From assembly GCA_022225965.2 (NCBI GenBank), contig JAKJXP020000019.1:248001-312000 (forward strand): a stretch of 64,000 bases of DNA, written 5' to 3'. The notes under the pieces are model-generated. The model did not search any database. It saw nothing but the letters and a program-made list of their open reading frames with translations, and was not told where the DNA came from. The stretch is from Diatrype stigma. Lineage: Eukaryota; Ascomycota; Sordariomycetes; Xylariales; Diatrypaceae. Both the position numbers and the translations under genes were made by a program. Below, in pieces: positions 27,801 through 39,195 of this stretch; position 1 is the stretch's first letter; each line of letters begins with the position of its first letter.

Positions 27801-29050
27801 AATATATTACGAGAAAAGACTAAAAATAAGGAGACAGAATCGCAACTCTTCGCGTGACACTGATCCTAAAACAATTGCGGCTGATTCTCTCACCCAAGAC
27901 AAAAGGGGTAGGGACACGCAAACTAGACCCGGCGGTCTACCACAACTTAGGTATGTAACGCTGCGCTACATCCTTCCTACTCACCGTCATTTCATCCGGC
28001 CCGACATGCCGTGCTTACCGTACGTGGCATTATCGGGTTTCCAGCAACCAACAGGGATTTCGCAATAGTTTGGAGCCTAGTACCTACCTGTTGACCGCTA
28101 CCTATGCGGTGTTCAATGTCTGCAGTAACAGCAACAGCAAGGTTGTCCAACCCAAATCGCCGCGGATGTCAGATGTCTAGCTAGCGGGTATCATACCCCT
28201 TTTCCATTAGCTTCACGCGAACTAACTCTGACGCATGAAAGGGTCCTGCGAGCTAGAGCATTAGCTGAATTCCAGTGTATGACAATCCTTCCAGGCGACA
28301 CAGCACAGATTCCGATGCCCGCTTGCCCGAGAATAGTTCATAGTAACGATATGTTCACTTGATTGGATGGGACAGAGAGTCCTCAAGCCAAATCAAAGCA
28401 ACGATACGTGTATGTTAAAACTAATGCCAAACTTAGTGGATTATTCAACTACACGGTAGGTCTCATAGCGATCTGATGTGGTCTACCTTGAGTAGTTTCC
28501 TCCATCAGGTCGCTGGCGGTTTTGACGGTTAAGTCTTATACAGCCCCTTTACGCCATGATTTCCTAACCCCTTCATGGCCAGCCATACGTACGAATGGCA
28601 TGTTAAAAAGCACCTTAACATTACACTGGCTAAGCTTACACGGGAGAAATTGGGCATGAAATCACTGTCATTGGTTTTTATATCCGTTTGCACCCCTTAA
28701 GTGGTTTTCTGCTGCATTATACTTCATCCCCCAGTGGGATTGGTATTATTGATATTCCAAACCACGGCTGCACCGTTCCAAAACGATTACAGCATACTTA
28801 CGTACAATTTACACTGGGAAGGAACTACATTCTCACCTTTACCATCTCCTTATGGACTCACCGATTTTTTCCGGTCATCCGCAAGATCCAGGTATGATAC
28901 TGTAATGTAAGTTAGCAAGTCCTCGTGTACCGTCAATTTTACTGGGTACGTTCAGCTCCCTCATAAGACAGGTATACAGCCTTGGTACCCGCAAGACTGT
29001 TAAATGTTCCGTGGGGGTCCCCCGCTTCCCTGGTCTCCTTTTCTCCCTCC

Positions 29051-29863
29051 CTATGTCATCTTTATTACCCCTCCACAGCTGAACAGGGGGATGGGGGCGG
29101 GTCGAGGCTTAAGATCGGCGGCGGCGGTTGGCCATCCAAGCTCAACCAGCATGTGCAGCCTAGGCTGTCCGAACTCGTTGCCCTCGGCGATGAATATGAA
29201 GCGCTTGATGAAAGCGCCGCCCATCTCCGCTGCGTGGTGCTGGGTCAAGCTCCGCACACTCCGGGCGAGCGGGTTTCCATCGAAGCAGGCGGAGAACCGG
29301 GCCCCGTCCGCCGGCGTTACCTCCACGGTGCCACGATCTAGGACGTCGGTGCCGGCCTGCTCGAACACGGCTCGGATGGAGTCAGCCGCCCCTTCGTGGA
29401 TGATCATCCTGGCGCCAATCCACCTTATATTCGGAAGACGGGTCCTCCCTGTGGTACTGTTAGCATCGTTGCTTCCACCAGCCTCATTAGGAACAGCTTC
29501 TGCGGCTGCGGTTGCAGCCGCTGCCCGGATATTGTCGATGATCATCTCGTGGAAGCGCATCTCGGTCAGCCTCTCGGCGCCGAGGTGCTCCCCCCTGGTC
29601 AGAGCCACGAAGGAAATCATGTACGCCTGTTGGGATAGGGATAGCACGTACGAGTGCAGGTTGTCCCACTCTTCCGGGTCACTCCCGCTGCTGCTGCTGC
29701 TTCGCGGCGACTTTACCATGTAGGCCTCCCAGTCGTCCGTAAGGGGGCCGATGTACTTCTCGGCGAACTCTGCGTCGCTGGGACCGAGGTTCTCGGGGAC
29801 ACGCTTGAGACCATAGTGCTCAATTGTCTTGCGGTCGTTGTTTGATCCCTTGTTGTCCGCCAT
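29051..29863 (-). CDS. Orphan hypothetical protein, 270 residues
   Basis: A single uninterrupted frame of 270 codons starts at the ATG whose complement is at 29861-29863. The frame stays open 14 codons further upstream but without another ATG. Codon use is GC-rich in third positions, unlike the surrounding DNA. The N-terminus is charged and polar, followed by a Ser run near residue 60, an Ala-rich helix near residues 115-125, and an aliphatic C-terminal third. I see no signal peptide, no membrane helix and no motif I recognise. The gene is isolated, with more than 7 kb of gene-poor DNA on one side and 1.7 kb on the other. It is probably lineage-restricted. Length, base composition and intact frame argue that it is real; no function can be proposed. 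Confidence 0.7.
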   Translation of the reverse strand: MADNKGSNNDRKTIEHYGLKRVPENLGPSDAEFAEKYIGPLTDDWEAYMVKSPRSSSSSGSDPEEWDNLHSYVLSLSQQAYMISFVALTRGEHLGAERLTEMRFHEMIIDNIRAAAATAAAEAVPNEAGGSNDANSTTGRTRLPNIRWIGARMIIHEGAADSIRAVFEQAGTDVLDRGTVEVTPADGARFSACFDGNPLARSVRSLTQHHAAEMGGAFIKRFIFIAEGNEFGQPRLHMLVELGWPTAAADLKPRPAPIPLFSCGGVIKMT

Positions 29864-31625
29864 GTCTTTGTTTCTTTTGTTATGTGAGTTTACGGGTGAT
29901 GACAAAGTCGTGTAAAGCTACTTTGGAATGTCCTTTTCTTATAAGGGCACAATGACCATTGATGGAGCATTGACACAGGGTAAAGGGGCCGTCAGTTGGC
30001 TACTTATACTTGTAAACCTTCGGCCATCTATAATGTAACAGGGCTTTTGTTGTAGAACTGAAACGAAACACGTATATTCATTTGGCTCAAGGACAAGAGG
30101 CTCGTTACAGTACCACTCAGCTGTGCCCTTCTCAGGTCTGTGATCACACCCTAAATTACCCGAGCCTACCTTTAGACAAACTGTCGCTACGTACGCTTGA
30201 GTAATCCAGTGGATAATTCAGCTACGAGAGACCCAGTGAACGTGTGATAGCAGGGGGGTATTGCTATATGCCTAACAACTTATGTTCTCTTTATTTTTCA
30301 CATGAGGCCTGCATGACACTCTTCACTTTATTTCTGACAGTAGTTTCACCTAAAAATAAAAAAAAGGGCATGACCAATACTTGTCAAGTACCAGCCAGCT
30401 TTGATATTGGAATTGGCAATTGATGTAAGAGCATGTCTTAAAACGATCCAAAATCATGGCCTTTATCACGAGGTAGCATAAAGGCAGTGCACATGCATAT
30501 GTATTGGGTGCTTTCGAAGCCTCGGAAAGGGGTGAGATCACCTTCCAAACTATCTTGATTTGACGTGAAACGATATAACGCAACATCCCCATCCCCATTC
30601 CCCCTCCTCCCTATCCTCGAAACAAGATTCCAATACATTCAAGACCGGCAGGATATAGAAGGGATCAGTATATATAGCGTTGGAGTAGAAACCTACGGGG
30701 ACCCCCTTTTCCCTTTTGAAACTTGAGGTATATTCAATAGCGGGCTGGTGCTGAGAAAGTAGGCTTTGGAAAGTCAAGAAGAAGAAAGCCCTTGAACCGC
30801 TAATTCCGGGAAAATATAGCAGGGGAGACCTCCTTTATATAACCCCCATAATTACCCCTGAGACATGATTAAGGGTTACATAAGTCCTGACATACATTAT
30901 TCAATAGAAGAGGCTTCCTGGGTTATTTGAACGAGGAGCTGGGAATTCGGCAACGTTAGCCATGAAAACATAATGTTTCAGGAAATTAAAATCAGCTTGT
31001 AATACATCCCTACTTTCGATCCTCGCCCCTTGGTTTGGTTCCGGGCAGTAGCTAGGACGTTGCGGTCAGCAATGATGATTAGCATGAGCCCCAAGAACGG
31101 GGAAGACTTATAAGAAGATGCCGCGATAGTAGCTTATAAGCTGAATTAAACATGGCCCGCGTCTAGAGACCCTTCTTGGGATATATCCCATCCGACGGCA
31201 CTTGGTGCAATGTTTGGACACGAGATATATCCTCAAGCTGTATCTGACGAACTTCTCCATGGCCCTCATCCTTATAGGATCATTTCTTACATGAAGCCAT
31301 CTTATTCTAAATAAGAATTTCGTATAGCTATAATCCATATAGGCCCTAGCGAGGCTATACAAATATGCACCACGCAAAGGATGTAGTTCTCTGCGGCAAC
31401 TTTGATGTGCGAGTGTGACGAAATATTAACAGTTGCCTGAATGGATACTTCTGCAAAGCCCCCACGTAAGCTGGTAATTATTCGTGGCAATATTGCCTTG
31501 TGTACTGAAAACGGGTTTGCGAATTTTGTACTCACTGTGTATACGTATGGTTCTATATACGAACTTAGATGCTATTTACAGTGTGTCGTGAATGTTTAGG
31601 TATAGGTTATAAGTTGTAACCATCC
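29864..31625. other. Intergenic, no gene seen
   Basis: AT-rich DNA between the two isolated GC-rich genes. Open frames are short and lack coding character. The first few hundred bases should contain the promoter of the 270-residue orphan gene; I see no clear core element. Confidence 0.5.
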
Positions 31626-32426
31626 TCAGTGGTGACGGGCATGCGCAGCCCTCACATCGAGCCCGTGTCTCAGGCTGACGTCCCGAGGGAGAGCCCGTGT
31701 GCTCAAGGTCGATTCGTTGCCGGCAGTATCCTTGTACGTGCAGGTCTCCCACTCGTCAGTCCTCGACTCGCCCCAGGCGTACTTGGCGGACCGGTCGGGG
31801 ATGCACTCCTCCCACGCCAGGCCGAACGTGACGGTCAGGCCGCCCTCAGCGAACTGGCCCTCGCCCTTGTCGCAGAACAAGCATCGCATCGCCCCGCACA
31901 CGAAGCGGCATGCATGCACGGAGTCCCATAAGCCATCCTTGGTCTGACTAATTAGGTGGGCACTGAAAAGTGACAAAGAAAAACCCACCATGACGGACTA
32001 CGACAGGTTCCGGACCTCGGGCTGCCCGACGTGCTCGCGGTGGATATAGCGGAAGTCAGCGCGAGCCGTCAGCTCAGCGATGCGGACGCCGTTGGTCAGG
32101 TTGGCGCGCCCGCTGTAGGTGACGTCGGCGATGGCGAAGCGCCACTTGTAGAACCACGAGTCGAAGTCGACGTCCAGGTCGCAGGCGGCGTACTCGTCGG
32201 TGCGGCCGTGGCCGGTCGTGCCGAACGACAGCGCCGGCAGGTGGAAGGCGAGGTGCTCCGGCTGCACGTCCACGTTGATCGAGATGCCCGGCGCGCACTG
32301 CCGCGACACCGTCGACTGCAGCATGCTGATCGAGGGCACCTGCGGCGGCTGCGCTTCCCGCGGCTGCGGTTTGGACTGGGCCGCGTCGACGCCGAGGCCC
32401 GCGACGATGAAGGGGGAGGCTTTCAT
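31626..32426 (-). CDS. DUF4360-like probable secreted protein (two-exon model)
   Basis: The first exon runs from 32426 and encodes about 140 residues. A weak signal-peptide-like start (MKASPFIVAGLGV) precedes a segment with a Cys-Pro-type motif, RQCAPG, then CDLDVDF, a Trp/Phe/Tyr-rich strand and YSGRANLTNGV. This order resembles DUF4360, a family of small secreted fungal proteins. A TAG follows, but the same frame reopens and continues to 31626 with a Cys-rich stretch (CRFVCGAMRCLFC). A 54-base intron (GTAGTC...ATTAG, 31941-31994) would remove the stop and keep frame, giving about 249 residues. The donor is weak and the second half does not match the usual family C-terminus, so two separate genes, or a read-through stop in a decaying gene, remain possible. 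The family call rests on pattern similarity only. Confidence 0.5.
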
Positions 32427-33915
32427 TGTGACTTTTGACGTTAGCTGGTAACTAGGTCACTAGAGCTCGTGAGAATATGTCGATGGGGCGAGTAGTTGAT
32501 GGTGAGGAGGTCCAATTGCGCAGGCAATACGAGGTTCATTGGGAGTGGCTTGACGTCCTTATAGCCGTCATTAAATCTTCTACAATGTAACCCTCCCTGT
32601 CTAAGATGCTTTGCTTTGTGGGGCATGCGAGTAAAGGGGGAACAAGGTCCTCCTATTACTCGTAATGCTGTTATTCAGCTCGCTTCTGAGATTGAGTGAG
32701 ATGATGCTGTTATAGGAAGGCCCTATAGTGACGGGAGTTGATCTCAATGATCCCGCCCCCTGGACCTGCAGGATGCAGCCCATAGATTTATCCATCAATG
32801 GAAGATGCCAAGCTAGTATATCAGTAATCATAAATGTAGTATCCTTTCAGGACGAAAATGACCTCTTCGCATAAGAGCGCTCCGAATATCGCTAACTGTT
32901 CAAGCCTGATATTTCGAGGCCAGTTAATATTCGGTATTTCATTCTAATCGCATTCCAAGTCTTCGTGCTTCAGTAGATCAGGACTAGATAAGCTGGTCAG
33001 GATCACCCCGTTGATGGATGTTCCCAGGCTTCCTTCCCGAACGGCAAGGTAAAAATGCATCAGCTTGTTGATCGGCAGAGTATATGTAAGCAGTGCAACT
33101 TAACCGCCAATGCAGGTCTATGTTATACTATATATATAGAGTATATACCGTATATATAAATAATACGCACTCGTCTTAGTAGTGTCTAGGCACAGTGGTA
33201 TTATCGTGATCGAAGGCCATTCTGTGTTCATGGCATGTTAAAGCTTCTTCAGAGCATGGTAGGGTGAGTTATACCATGATACATGTTAACAGCCCTCACA
33301 AAACGATACAGCATTCCAGTACACTTTGTAAGCGAATGCAACGTTAGCCGTAGACTTCCATGTTAGGATTGGACATCTGTCATGGAAAATATATACGCTA
33401 AATGCCAGTCTGGGACCTCAGAGCCTAGCGGCCGCTAGGATGCTATTCGAGCACTAGGTAATACGTCTTTATTCTCTACCATATTTGGAAATTGGGGGCC
33501 GAATCACCTCATTACAACGAGAGGCCCTTGTAGTCGAATCAATGTAGGGAAAACGACGATTGATTTCGACCGATGCTATGCTGATGCGGCATAACAATCA
33601 GGTGCTCGTCATAACAAGAAACGGTCTTACAGGTGACTATATCGAGGTTCACATATCTAGTCGATAATGGTTAGGATGGTTCAATCTCAATCGCGTCATG
33701 GTTTCTGCCTTGGCTATAGGATATAGAGTCGTCAGTTGCGGCAGCAGGGTAATTGCGCAGTATCAATTACGAATTCGGGAAGGCGTGGGAACCGCGAATA
33801 TTTTGGGTGAGTTATGAAGACTTCAGTTTATCACAGACTGATTTCCTCCACGGTAGTTTGTGGCAGTTTTCGAATACTGCATGTCTAGGTCTAACATCCC
33901 ATCGGGCCAACTCGA
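32427..33915. other. Intergenic, no gene seen
   Basis: AT-rich DNA with an AT-dinucleotide tract at about 33128-33160. There is no supportable gene. It contains the promoter side of the DUF4360-like gene and the 3' flank of the phosphatase gene. Confidence 0.5.
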
Positions 33916-34939
33916 CTAGCTCGGTGTCTCGTCGACCACGAACGCGCCACCAAGCAAGATAGCTGGCTCCTCGAGGCTGTGGTGCTCATAGCTAGATTCG
34001 AAAATGGTCAGCTCAGTTGTCTCTTGCCTCTGCACCCATGGAGGGAGGAGCTTGTTTTTGTTAGCTTACCTCAAAGTGCCAACGCCGCCGGCTTCCATGA
34101 TCAAGGCCGGCCCCTCTCGAACGGCCTTGCCGATCCATCTCTGGGCAAAGGCACGAAGAATGTGCCCGTGGGCCACAATCAGTATGTCGCCGGGATGCGT
34201 CTCACCCTTGGGCTTGCCTATGACGTGCTGGTGCCAGTTCTTCCGAATATTCCCTATGAGACGGTCTAGGCGCTGGGTGACGTCTTCCGGGCTCCTACAA
34301 GAGAGGTATTAGCGGATAGAGCCCTTGTCAGAAAGCAGCCTCTAGTTCGATCCTGGCAAGCAGTGTTTTCTGGCTTGACTTACTCTCCACCTGGGCAACC
34401 ATCGCGCCAGATGTCCCAATCCCGGCTCAGGCCCTGGCTCTGGCGTAGGTCGCGGATCTCAGCACTCGTGATGCCCTCGTAGTCGCCGTAGTCCCACTCG
34501 CGGATGTCCTCGGTGATCTCGACGCGCGCGGCACAGTCGAACCCGGAAGTCTCGGGCTTGACGCCCCACTCCTTCCACGGCAGCGGGTCCTGGATGCCGA
34601 GGTTGAGCAGCTCGAAGGTCCGCTGCGCTCTCTTCCTAGGTGATACGTATCTATAGTGCTTGGGTTAGAGGGAATGCGATTTAACGATCACCCCAGCCTC
34701 CGGCCTTCTCTAATGCAAGCTCCGGGGTCAACCGGAGCAGAACGGAAAGTCGAAACGTACATATGAGCCAGCCGCGTTGGAGCAATGAGTCGATCTTCTC
34801 CGACAAGCGCTTTTCCCGTCACCGTCACTCTCTTCTCGCCGTTGGCCGTCAAGGGGATATCGGTCGAGCCCGTATGCTTCCCACTCAGCGACCACTCCGT
34901 CTCGCCATGGCGGACAATAAAGACCCGAGGTGTCGTCAT
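33916..34939 (-). CDS. SHB17: SHB17-like histidine phosphatase (sedoheptulose bisphosphatase / phosphoglycerate-mutase family)
   Basis: Four exons (34939-34761, 34650-34384, 34294-34070, 33991-33916) encode 248 residues. Introns of 110, 89 and 78 bases have GTACGT, GTAAGT and GTAAGC donors, and all are phase 2. The protein opens with the phosphohistidine motif RHGETEW (catalytic His11), then YVSPRKRAQ (residues 61-69), [22 protein letters not shown], and the second catalytic His in AHGHILR (His191), ending with AGGVGTLSYEHH. This order and spacing match yeast Shb17, which dephosphorylates sedoheptulose 1,7-bisphosphate to feed the non-oxidative pentose phosphate pathway. Substrate is inferred from that similarity; other members of the superfamily act on other sugar phosphates. 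The start has A at -3. It is cytosolic by absence of targeting signals and is transcribed divergently from the gene at 35910. Confidence 0.9.
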
Positions 34940-35909
34940 TCTGTATTTTGGAAAGGAGACAGTGGTTCAAATGCAGAATGTGTATTGTTAGGGCACACGA
35001 GACACTATGGACGAAATCAGTCAAGAGTTGGTGAAGATGGCTGGCTATAGCAGTACGCAGAGAGAGACTGAGAATAACGGAACACCGAGATAAGACAATC
35101 AACTATGACGTAATTATCCTTGACCAGATTCGAATTCGGATTTCTGGTCAAGCCATGATAGTCTAGTTGGTATTGGTGGTAAAGGCCCCATAGTTTCGAA
35201 AAGAACCAAGAAGTCAACGAGGTATTTACAGATGGGAAAGTGACCAGGATTTATAGCTTAATTAGTGGCATAATAGACACAGAAGGGAGCCCCGGAAACG
35301 ATCGCGATGATGTCGTTGAATGCTGCAAGCCGATTACTAAGGACAACAGCGGCTAATTAGGTACAGTACCTACATACATTACATACATTACATACACAGG
35401 TACCTAACTACATCTGTATAGGTACCGGTGTCGCGGGGACGTTAGTCGGGGCCTGTCAGGGACCCGCCCGACTGTCTAACGCCGATCGGCCGAGACTTGA
35501 TTAACTAATTGGTTAACTAATTGATTAACTATCAACTAGAAATTTCCGTATTCTATCACAACCCGACCTCGACTTCAACAACCGAAAACGAAAACAAGAT
35601 CAACCATTGTCACGAATCACGAATAACGAATTACGGGAAACATCTAGAAGGGAAACACGGCTCAACTTCGACGCTGAAACGGAGGGTAATTGCATTTACA
35701 ACGACGAAGAGAACAACGGCCAGAGCAGCCAATACCTGTCAGTATTCCGGGCGAAATAGCCGTCAAATTCGAAAGATCGATCGAGATAAAACGAGGGCAC
35801 CAATCGCATCCATACCAGCGACGACTTCGGCAGATCCGCAACAGAAAGAGCATTATCAATCTGAGAGCCGTCCGAGGCAAGGGGGAGGGGACACAACTAG
35901 TGGCACATA
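34940..35909. promoter_or_regulatory. Shared divergent promoter region
   Basis: About 970 bases separate the start codons of the minus-strand phosphatase and the plus-strand small membrane protein, so both promoters must lie here. It contains CATTA/ACATACATT repeats at 35372-35400 and three tandem 12-mers at 35496-35531. No TATA box is clear. Confidence 0.45.
35496..35531. repeat. Three tandem 12-mers TTGATTAACTAA
   Basis: Three adjacent units read TTGATTAACTAA, TTGGTTAACTAA and TTGATTAACTAT. Each holds the palindrome GTTAAC or the near-palindrome ATTAAC. They sit about 380 bases before the start codon at 35910 and are candidates for regulator binding, but that is inference. Confidence 0.7.
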
Positions 35910-36386
35910 ATGGGCCATCAAGAACCACCACCGCAGGGGACACCAACATCGCGCCCTCCACGAAGCATACCGCGTGGCACCGCACCGACGAATATCCCGG
36001 CGGCCCCTGGTCCTAGAGCGAGGCTAAGGCCCATCGTCTGGACTGGTGCAATCGCAGCCATCACCATCATGGGCACCTTCTACGGGGCGGGGCTGAAGAC
36101 ACAGCAGGAGTACCAAGCCGTATGAGTTTTTATACTTTCATATCGTCCGCGTAGTGAGTGAAGGTTGGGCAGTGGAAACGTGAAGACTAACGCGTATGTG
36201 CCGTTTCCCCCGTGACAGGAGAAGAAGCAGGTCCTGGAGACCCCCGTAGAGGACAGGATAGCCGGGCTCGAGCAGCGGAGGGAGACACTCGTGTCACAGA
36301 AGATGCCCCTCGAGAGAAAACTAGCGGGGATACGGGCTAGGATCAAGGCGAACGAGATTCAAAGTGAAGGCAGGAACGGGGAGTGA
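35910..36386 (+). CDS. Small single-pass membrane protein with C-terminal coiled coil
   Basis: Two exons (35910-36119, 36219-36386) give 125 residues. The 99-base intron has a GTATGA donor, a GACTAACGC branch site and a GACAG acceptor, in phase 0. Residues 1-40 are Pro-, Arg- and Thr-rich. Residues 42-62 form one hydrophobic helix rich in Ile, Ala and Gly. Residues 65-118 are highly charged with heptad-like Leu/Ile spacing (EDRIAGLEQRRETLV...MPLERKLAGIRARI), as in a coiled coil. The two exons join seamlessly through QQEYQA-EKKQVLE, which strongly supports the model. Small proteins of this layout occur in filamentous fungi without assigned function. A basic N-terminus plus one helix would fit an organelle membrane such as the mitochondrial inner membrane, but this is a guess. 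Confidence 0.8.
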
Positions 36387-37026
36387 GCAACGAGCTGCCG
36401 ACTATAGAAGAATACGCCGGAAGCGAGACCACGGAAGAACTCGCTACAGTCCAAGACGCAAATAGGATCAGGTGCGCTGAGAATGAACTCCCTGAACAGG
36501 GATAGGTAGGATGGAAGCGTAGGCGACCAAGCAAGTCATGGATTTTGCGAGAAAGCTGCCTTCATCTTCAAGCACTATTAGAGCATACCCATCCCGCCGA
36601 GGTATCTGTTAAGGGAGCATAGCAGAAGGAGGTAGGAGGTGCCTAGTTTAGGGAGCAGGCATTGCGACTACAGAGGCAGTGCTGGATTTAATCTCACGCC
36701 AGGCAACTGCCTTTCCGTCCACATGTTGAGAAGGTGCAGGGACAAGGGGGGAAAGTTGGGCCTAGCCAGGGACAATATGATTTAGGCCTCGAGCAGAGCC
36801 AAGACATAAAGTTGACAGAGTGGTGAGGAAAGAAGGGGGGAAGCCACAACACGGCGAGCAATCTATCCCCTATAAGAGTGCCCATCATGATCATTATTCA
36901 AATATACAGTCTACCTTACGCTGGCATATCTAGTACTTATCTATCATCCACATTCTAAATGCTATCCATCAATCAATAGTCTTCAAGAACCATCTATCCA
37001 ATCAATCAACCAAATCTATCAATTAA
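36387..37026. other. Convergent intergenic region
   Basis: The 3' flanks of the small membrane protein and the permease meet here. A 44-codon open stretch follows immediately in another frame (from about 36382, VSNELPTIEEYAGS...), which could be translated only after alternative splicing. The right end (36950-37026) is rich in TCAATCAATCA-type tetramers. No separate gene is supported. Confidence 0.45.
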
Positions 37027-38394
37027 TCAATCCCAAAGAAAGCCAAACGTCTTTAGCCAGCCCTTCGGCTCCGGCTCGATGGGCTCCGGGTTGCGCTCGA
37101 TCTCATCGAGGGCCTCGCGCAGCGGGATCTCGTCCAGCTTCACGAAGCGGGTCTTCTTGACGACCTTCCAGACGGCGAAGGCGCCCAGCACGAGCGGGAT
37201 GTCGAGGTAGTGGGAGACGAAGGAGCTGGCGTCCCAGCCGCCGGCCGTGAAGACCTCGAAGCCGGCCGTGAACAGGATGAGGAGGCAGGCGGCGAGGGCG
37301 GCCGGGGTCGACCACCGGGTCCAGGGGTTATGCCAGGGCAGGGCCTGGGGCGGGATCTTCTGCCTGCGGAGCGCCAGCAGCAGGCGCTGGTGGTTGAGCA
37401 GGATGGCGCTCCAGCTGACGAGGACCCCCGCGGCCGTCAGGTCGACGAACCAGTAGAAGACGGTCAGGGCGCCCTGCGAGAGCGACATGAAGGCCAGCAG
37501 CATGAAGGCGGTCTGGACGGCGACGCAGGCCCAGGGGGCGCCCCACGATGTGGTGCGCAGCAGGAACGCGGGGGCCTGGCGCTTCAGGGCGAGCGCGTAC
37601 AGCACGCGCGTGCCGGCCAGCAGGGCCTGGTTGGCGCTGGACCAGGCCGAGGTGACGACGACGGCGTTGACGACGTGCGGGATGGCGGCGTAGCCGGCCT
37701 CGCCGGCGGCGATGACGAAGGGCGACTGCGCCGCCGTGCCGGACGCGTCGTCGAGGCGCGGGTCGTCGCTCGCGACCAGCATGCCGACCACGAGCACGGC
37801 CAGGACGTAGAAGAGCGCGACGCGCGCGAAGACGCGCTTGCAGGCGCGCGGGATCACCTGGCGCGGGCTGCGGGTCTCGGCCGCGGCCATGGCGACCGAC
37901 TCGGTGCCGGCGAAGGAGAAGACGGCCGAGCTCATGACGGCCCAGTAGCCGAGGAAGCGGCCCGCGGCGCCCGCGGCCACGTGCTCGACGAAGGCGCCGG
38001 GCTCGACCCAGTAGGCGAAGCCGCGGCGGGGCACCCCCGGCACGCCGCCCAGGCTGATGACGAGCCCCAGCACGATCAGGAAGACGATGAAGAGGATCTT
38101 GAGCAGCGCGAACCAGAACTCCACCTCCCCGTACACGCGCACCAGCGAGATGCCCACGGCGAAGGTCAGCGCGATCGACAGGCAGATCCACAGCGCCGGG
38201 TTGACGTCGGTCCAGAACTCGAAGAGCACGCAGATCGCCGAGATTTCGGCCGGGATCGAGAGCCAGTTGCCGTACACCTAGTAGCGAGAAGGGACGGAAG
38301 AAGCCGGATATGTTAGCGTGTGCTATTGCTTTATGTGTGCTTGGGTTATCCGGAGCGGAGGTAGGAACTGGCAGGTAGGCAGGCGCAGGTAGGT

Positions 38395-38430
<36 letters not shown>

Positions 38431-39195
38431 CGGGCGGGTCGATAGGAAGCCCCGTGTTCTTCAGACCAACCAGTTACCTGCCCAACTACCTCTTACCTGC
38501 CTACCTATATATCCAGCTGGCCGGCCAACCAACCAAATAACCAAATACACCACGAATCAACTCAACAAAGCAAGACGCAAACAGAATAAGATACTTACGA
38601 TATTCCAGCCAATAGCGAAACCCAACGCAGGATCGACGAGGAACTCGGCGTGGCGCACGAAGGAGCCCGTGACGGGCAGCAGGGCGGTGACCTCTCCGAG
38701 GGCGAACTGCACGGCGCAGACGATCAGGCCGACGGTGGCGTAGCCCAGCAGGGCGCCCGCGGGCCCTCCCGTCTGCACGGCCGACCCCAGCCCCAGGAAG
38801 AGCCCCGTCCCAATCGCGCCCGCGATCGCGATCAGGCTCACGTGCCGCTGCTGCAGGCCCCGCGCCAGGTCCCGGTCCTCGTTCACCGTCACGAAGTCGC
38901 CGTCGTGCCCGCCGTAGTCGAAGCCGTCGCCGTCATCGCCGCCTCCGCGGAGGATGCCATGCACGTGCGGGACCGGGCTGGTGTTGTTGCTATTGCTATC
39001 GCTACTGCCGCCGTAGTTCGCCGGTGGTGATTGCAGGTTATTATCAATGCTCTTGCTGCCCACGAGCGGCGTGGTGCTGGTTACTGCGACCGGTTTCGCC
39101 GTGCCCGCGATACCGCCGATACCGATACCGTTACCGGCACCGACGCTGGTGACATTGCCGCCACCGCCGCCGTTATCCTGATCAGCTGTGGTCAT
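37027..39195 (-). CDS. Amino-acid permease, YAT/APC family
   Basis: Two exons (39195-38599 and 38277-37027) encode 615 residues of a plasma-membrane proton-coupled amino-acid transporter. Residues 1-115 are cytosolic, Gly-, Asn- and Ser-rich and low in complexity, longer than usual. The first membrane helix carries IAIAGAIGTGLFLGLG (residues 122-137), the signature unwound helix of the family. Later landmarks are GWNIVYGNWLSIPAEISA across the splice, RVYGEVEFWFA, SFAGTESVAMAAAETRSPRQVIPRA, and the C-terminal KGWLKTFGFLWD. The intron is 321 bases, long for this genome, with a perfect GTAAGTAT donor, a GCTAACAT branch site and a CTACTAG acceptor; it contains a GGCA microsatellite. Coding GC is very high. 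Substrate cannot be read from sequence. The antisense strand is widely open because of base composition, not because of a second gene. Confidence 0.92.
38396..38433. repeat. GGCA microsatellite inside the permease intron
   Basis: Roughly nine tandem GGCA units within the 321-base intron of the permease gene. Length changes here would alter intron size without touching the frame. Confidence 0.85.

Larger units (their letters stand above)
21091..29050. other. Long gene-poor interval
   Basis: No gene can be supported over about 8 kb. The first part is the 3' flank of the Zn2Cys6 gene, with AAACTC/GAAATC (21331-21364) and GGCAA (21666-21736) arrays. AAGC and ATGC tetramers occur at 22358-22415, and a perfect 10-base-arm hairpin with a 5-base loop at 23376-23400. 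A GTACC pentamer array lies at 24872-24893. Between about 26650 and 27170 the minus strand has overlapping open stretches in several frames that could be a decayed gene, but I cannot name a family. Confidence 0.5.

Noticed and set aside
37210..38316. Plus-strand open frame of 368 codons opposite the permease
   Set aside because: It is an antisense shadow of a very GC-rich coding exon; composition is Gly/Asp/Arg/Gln-biased with no motifs, while the minus strand is a clear transporter.
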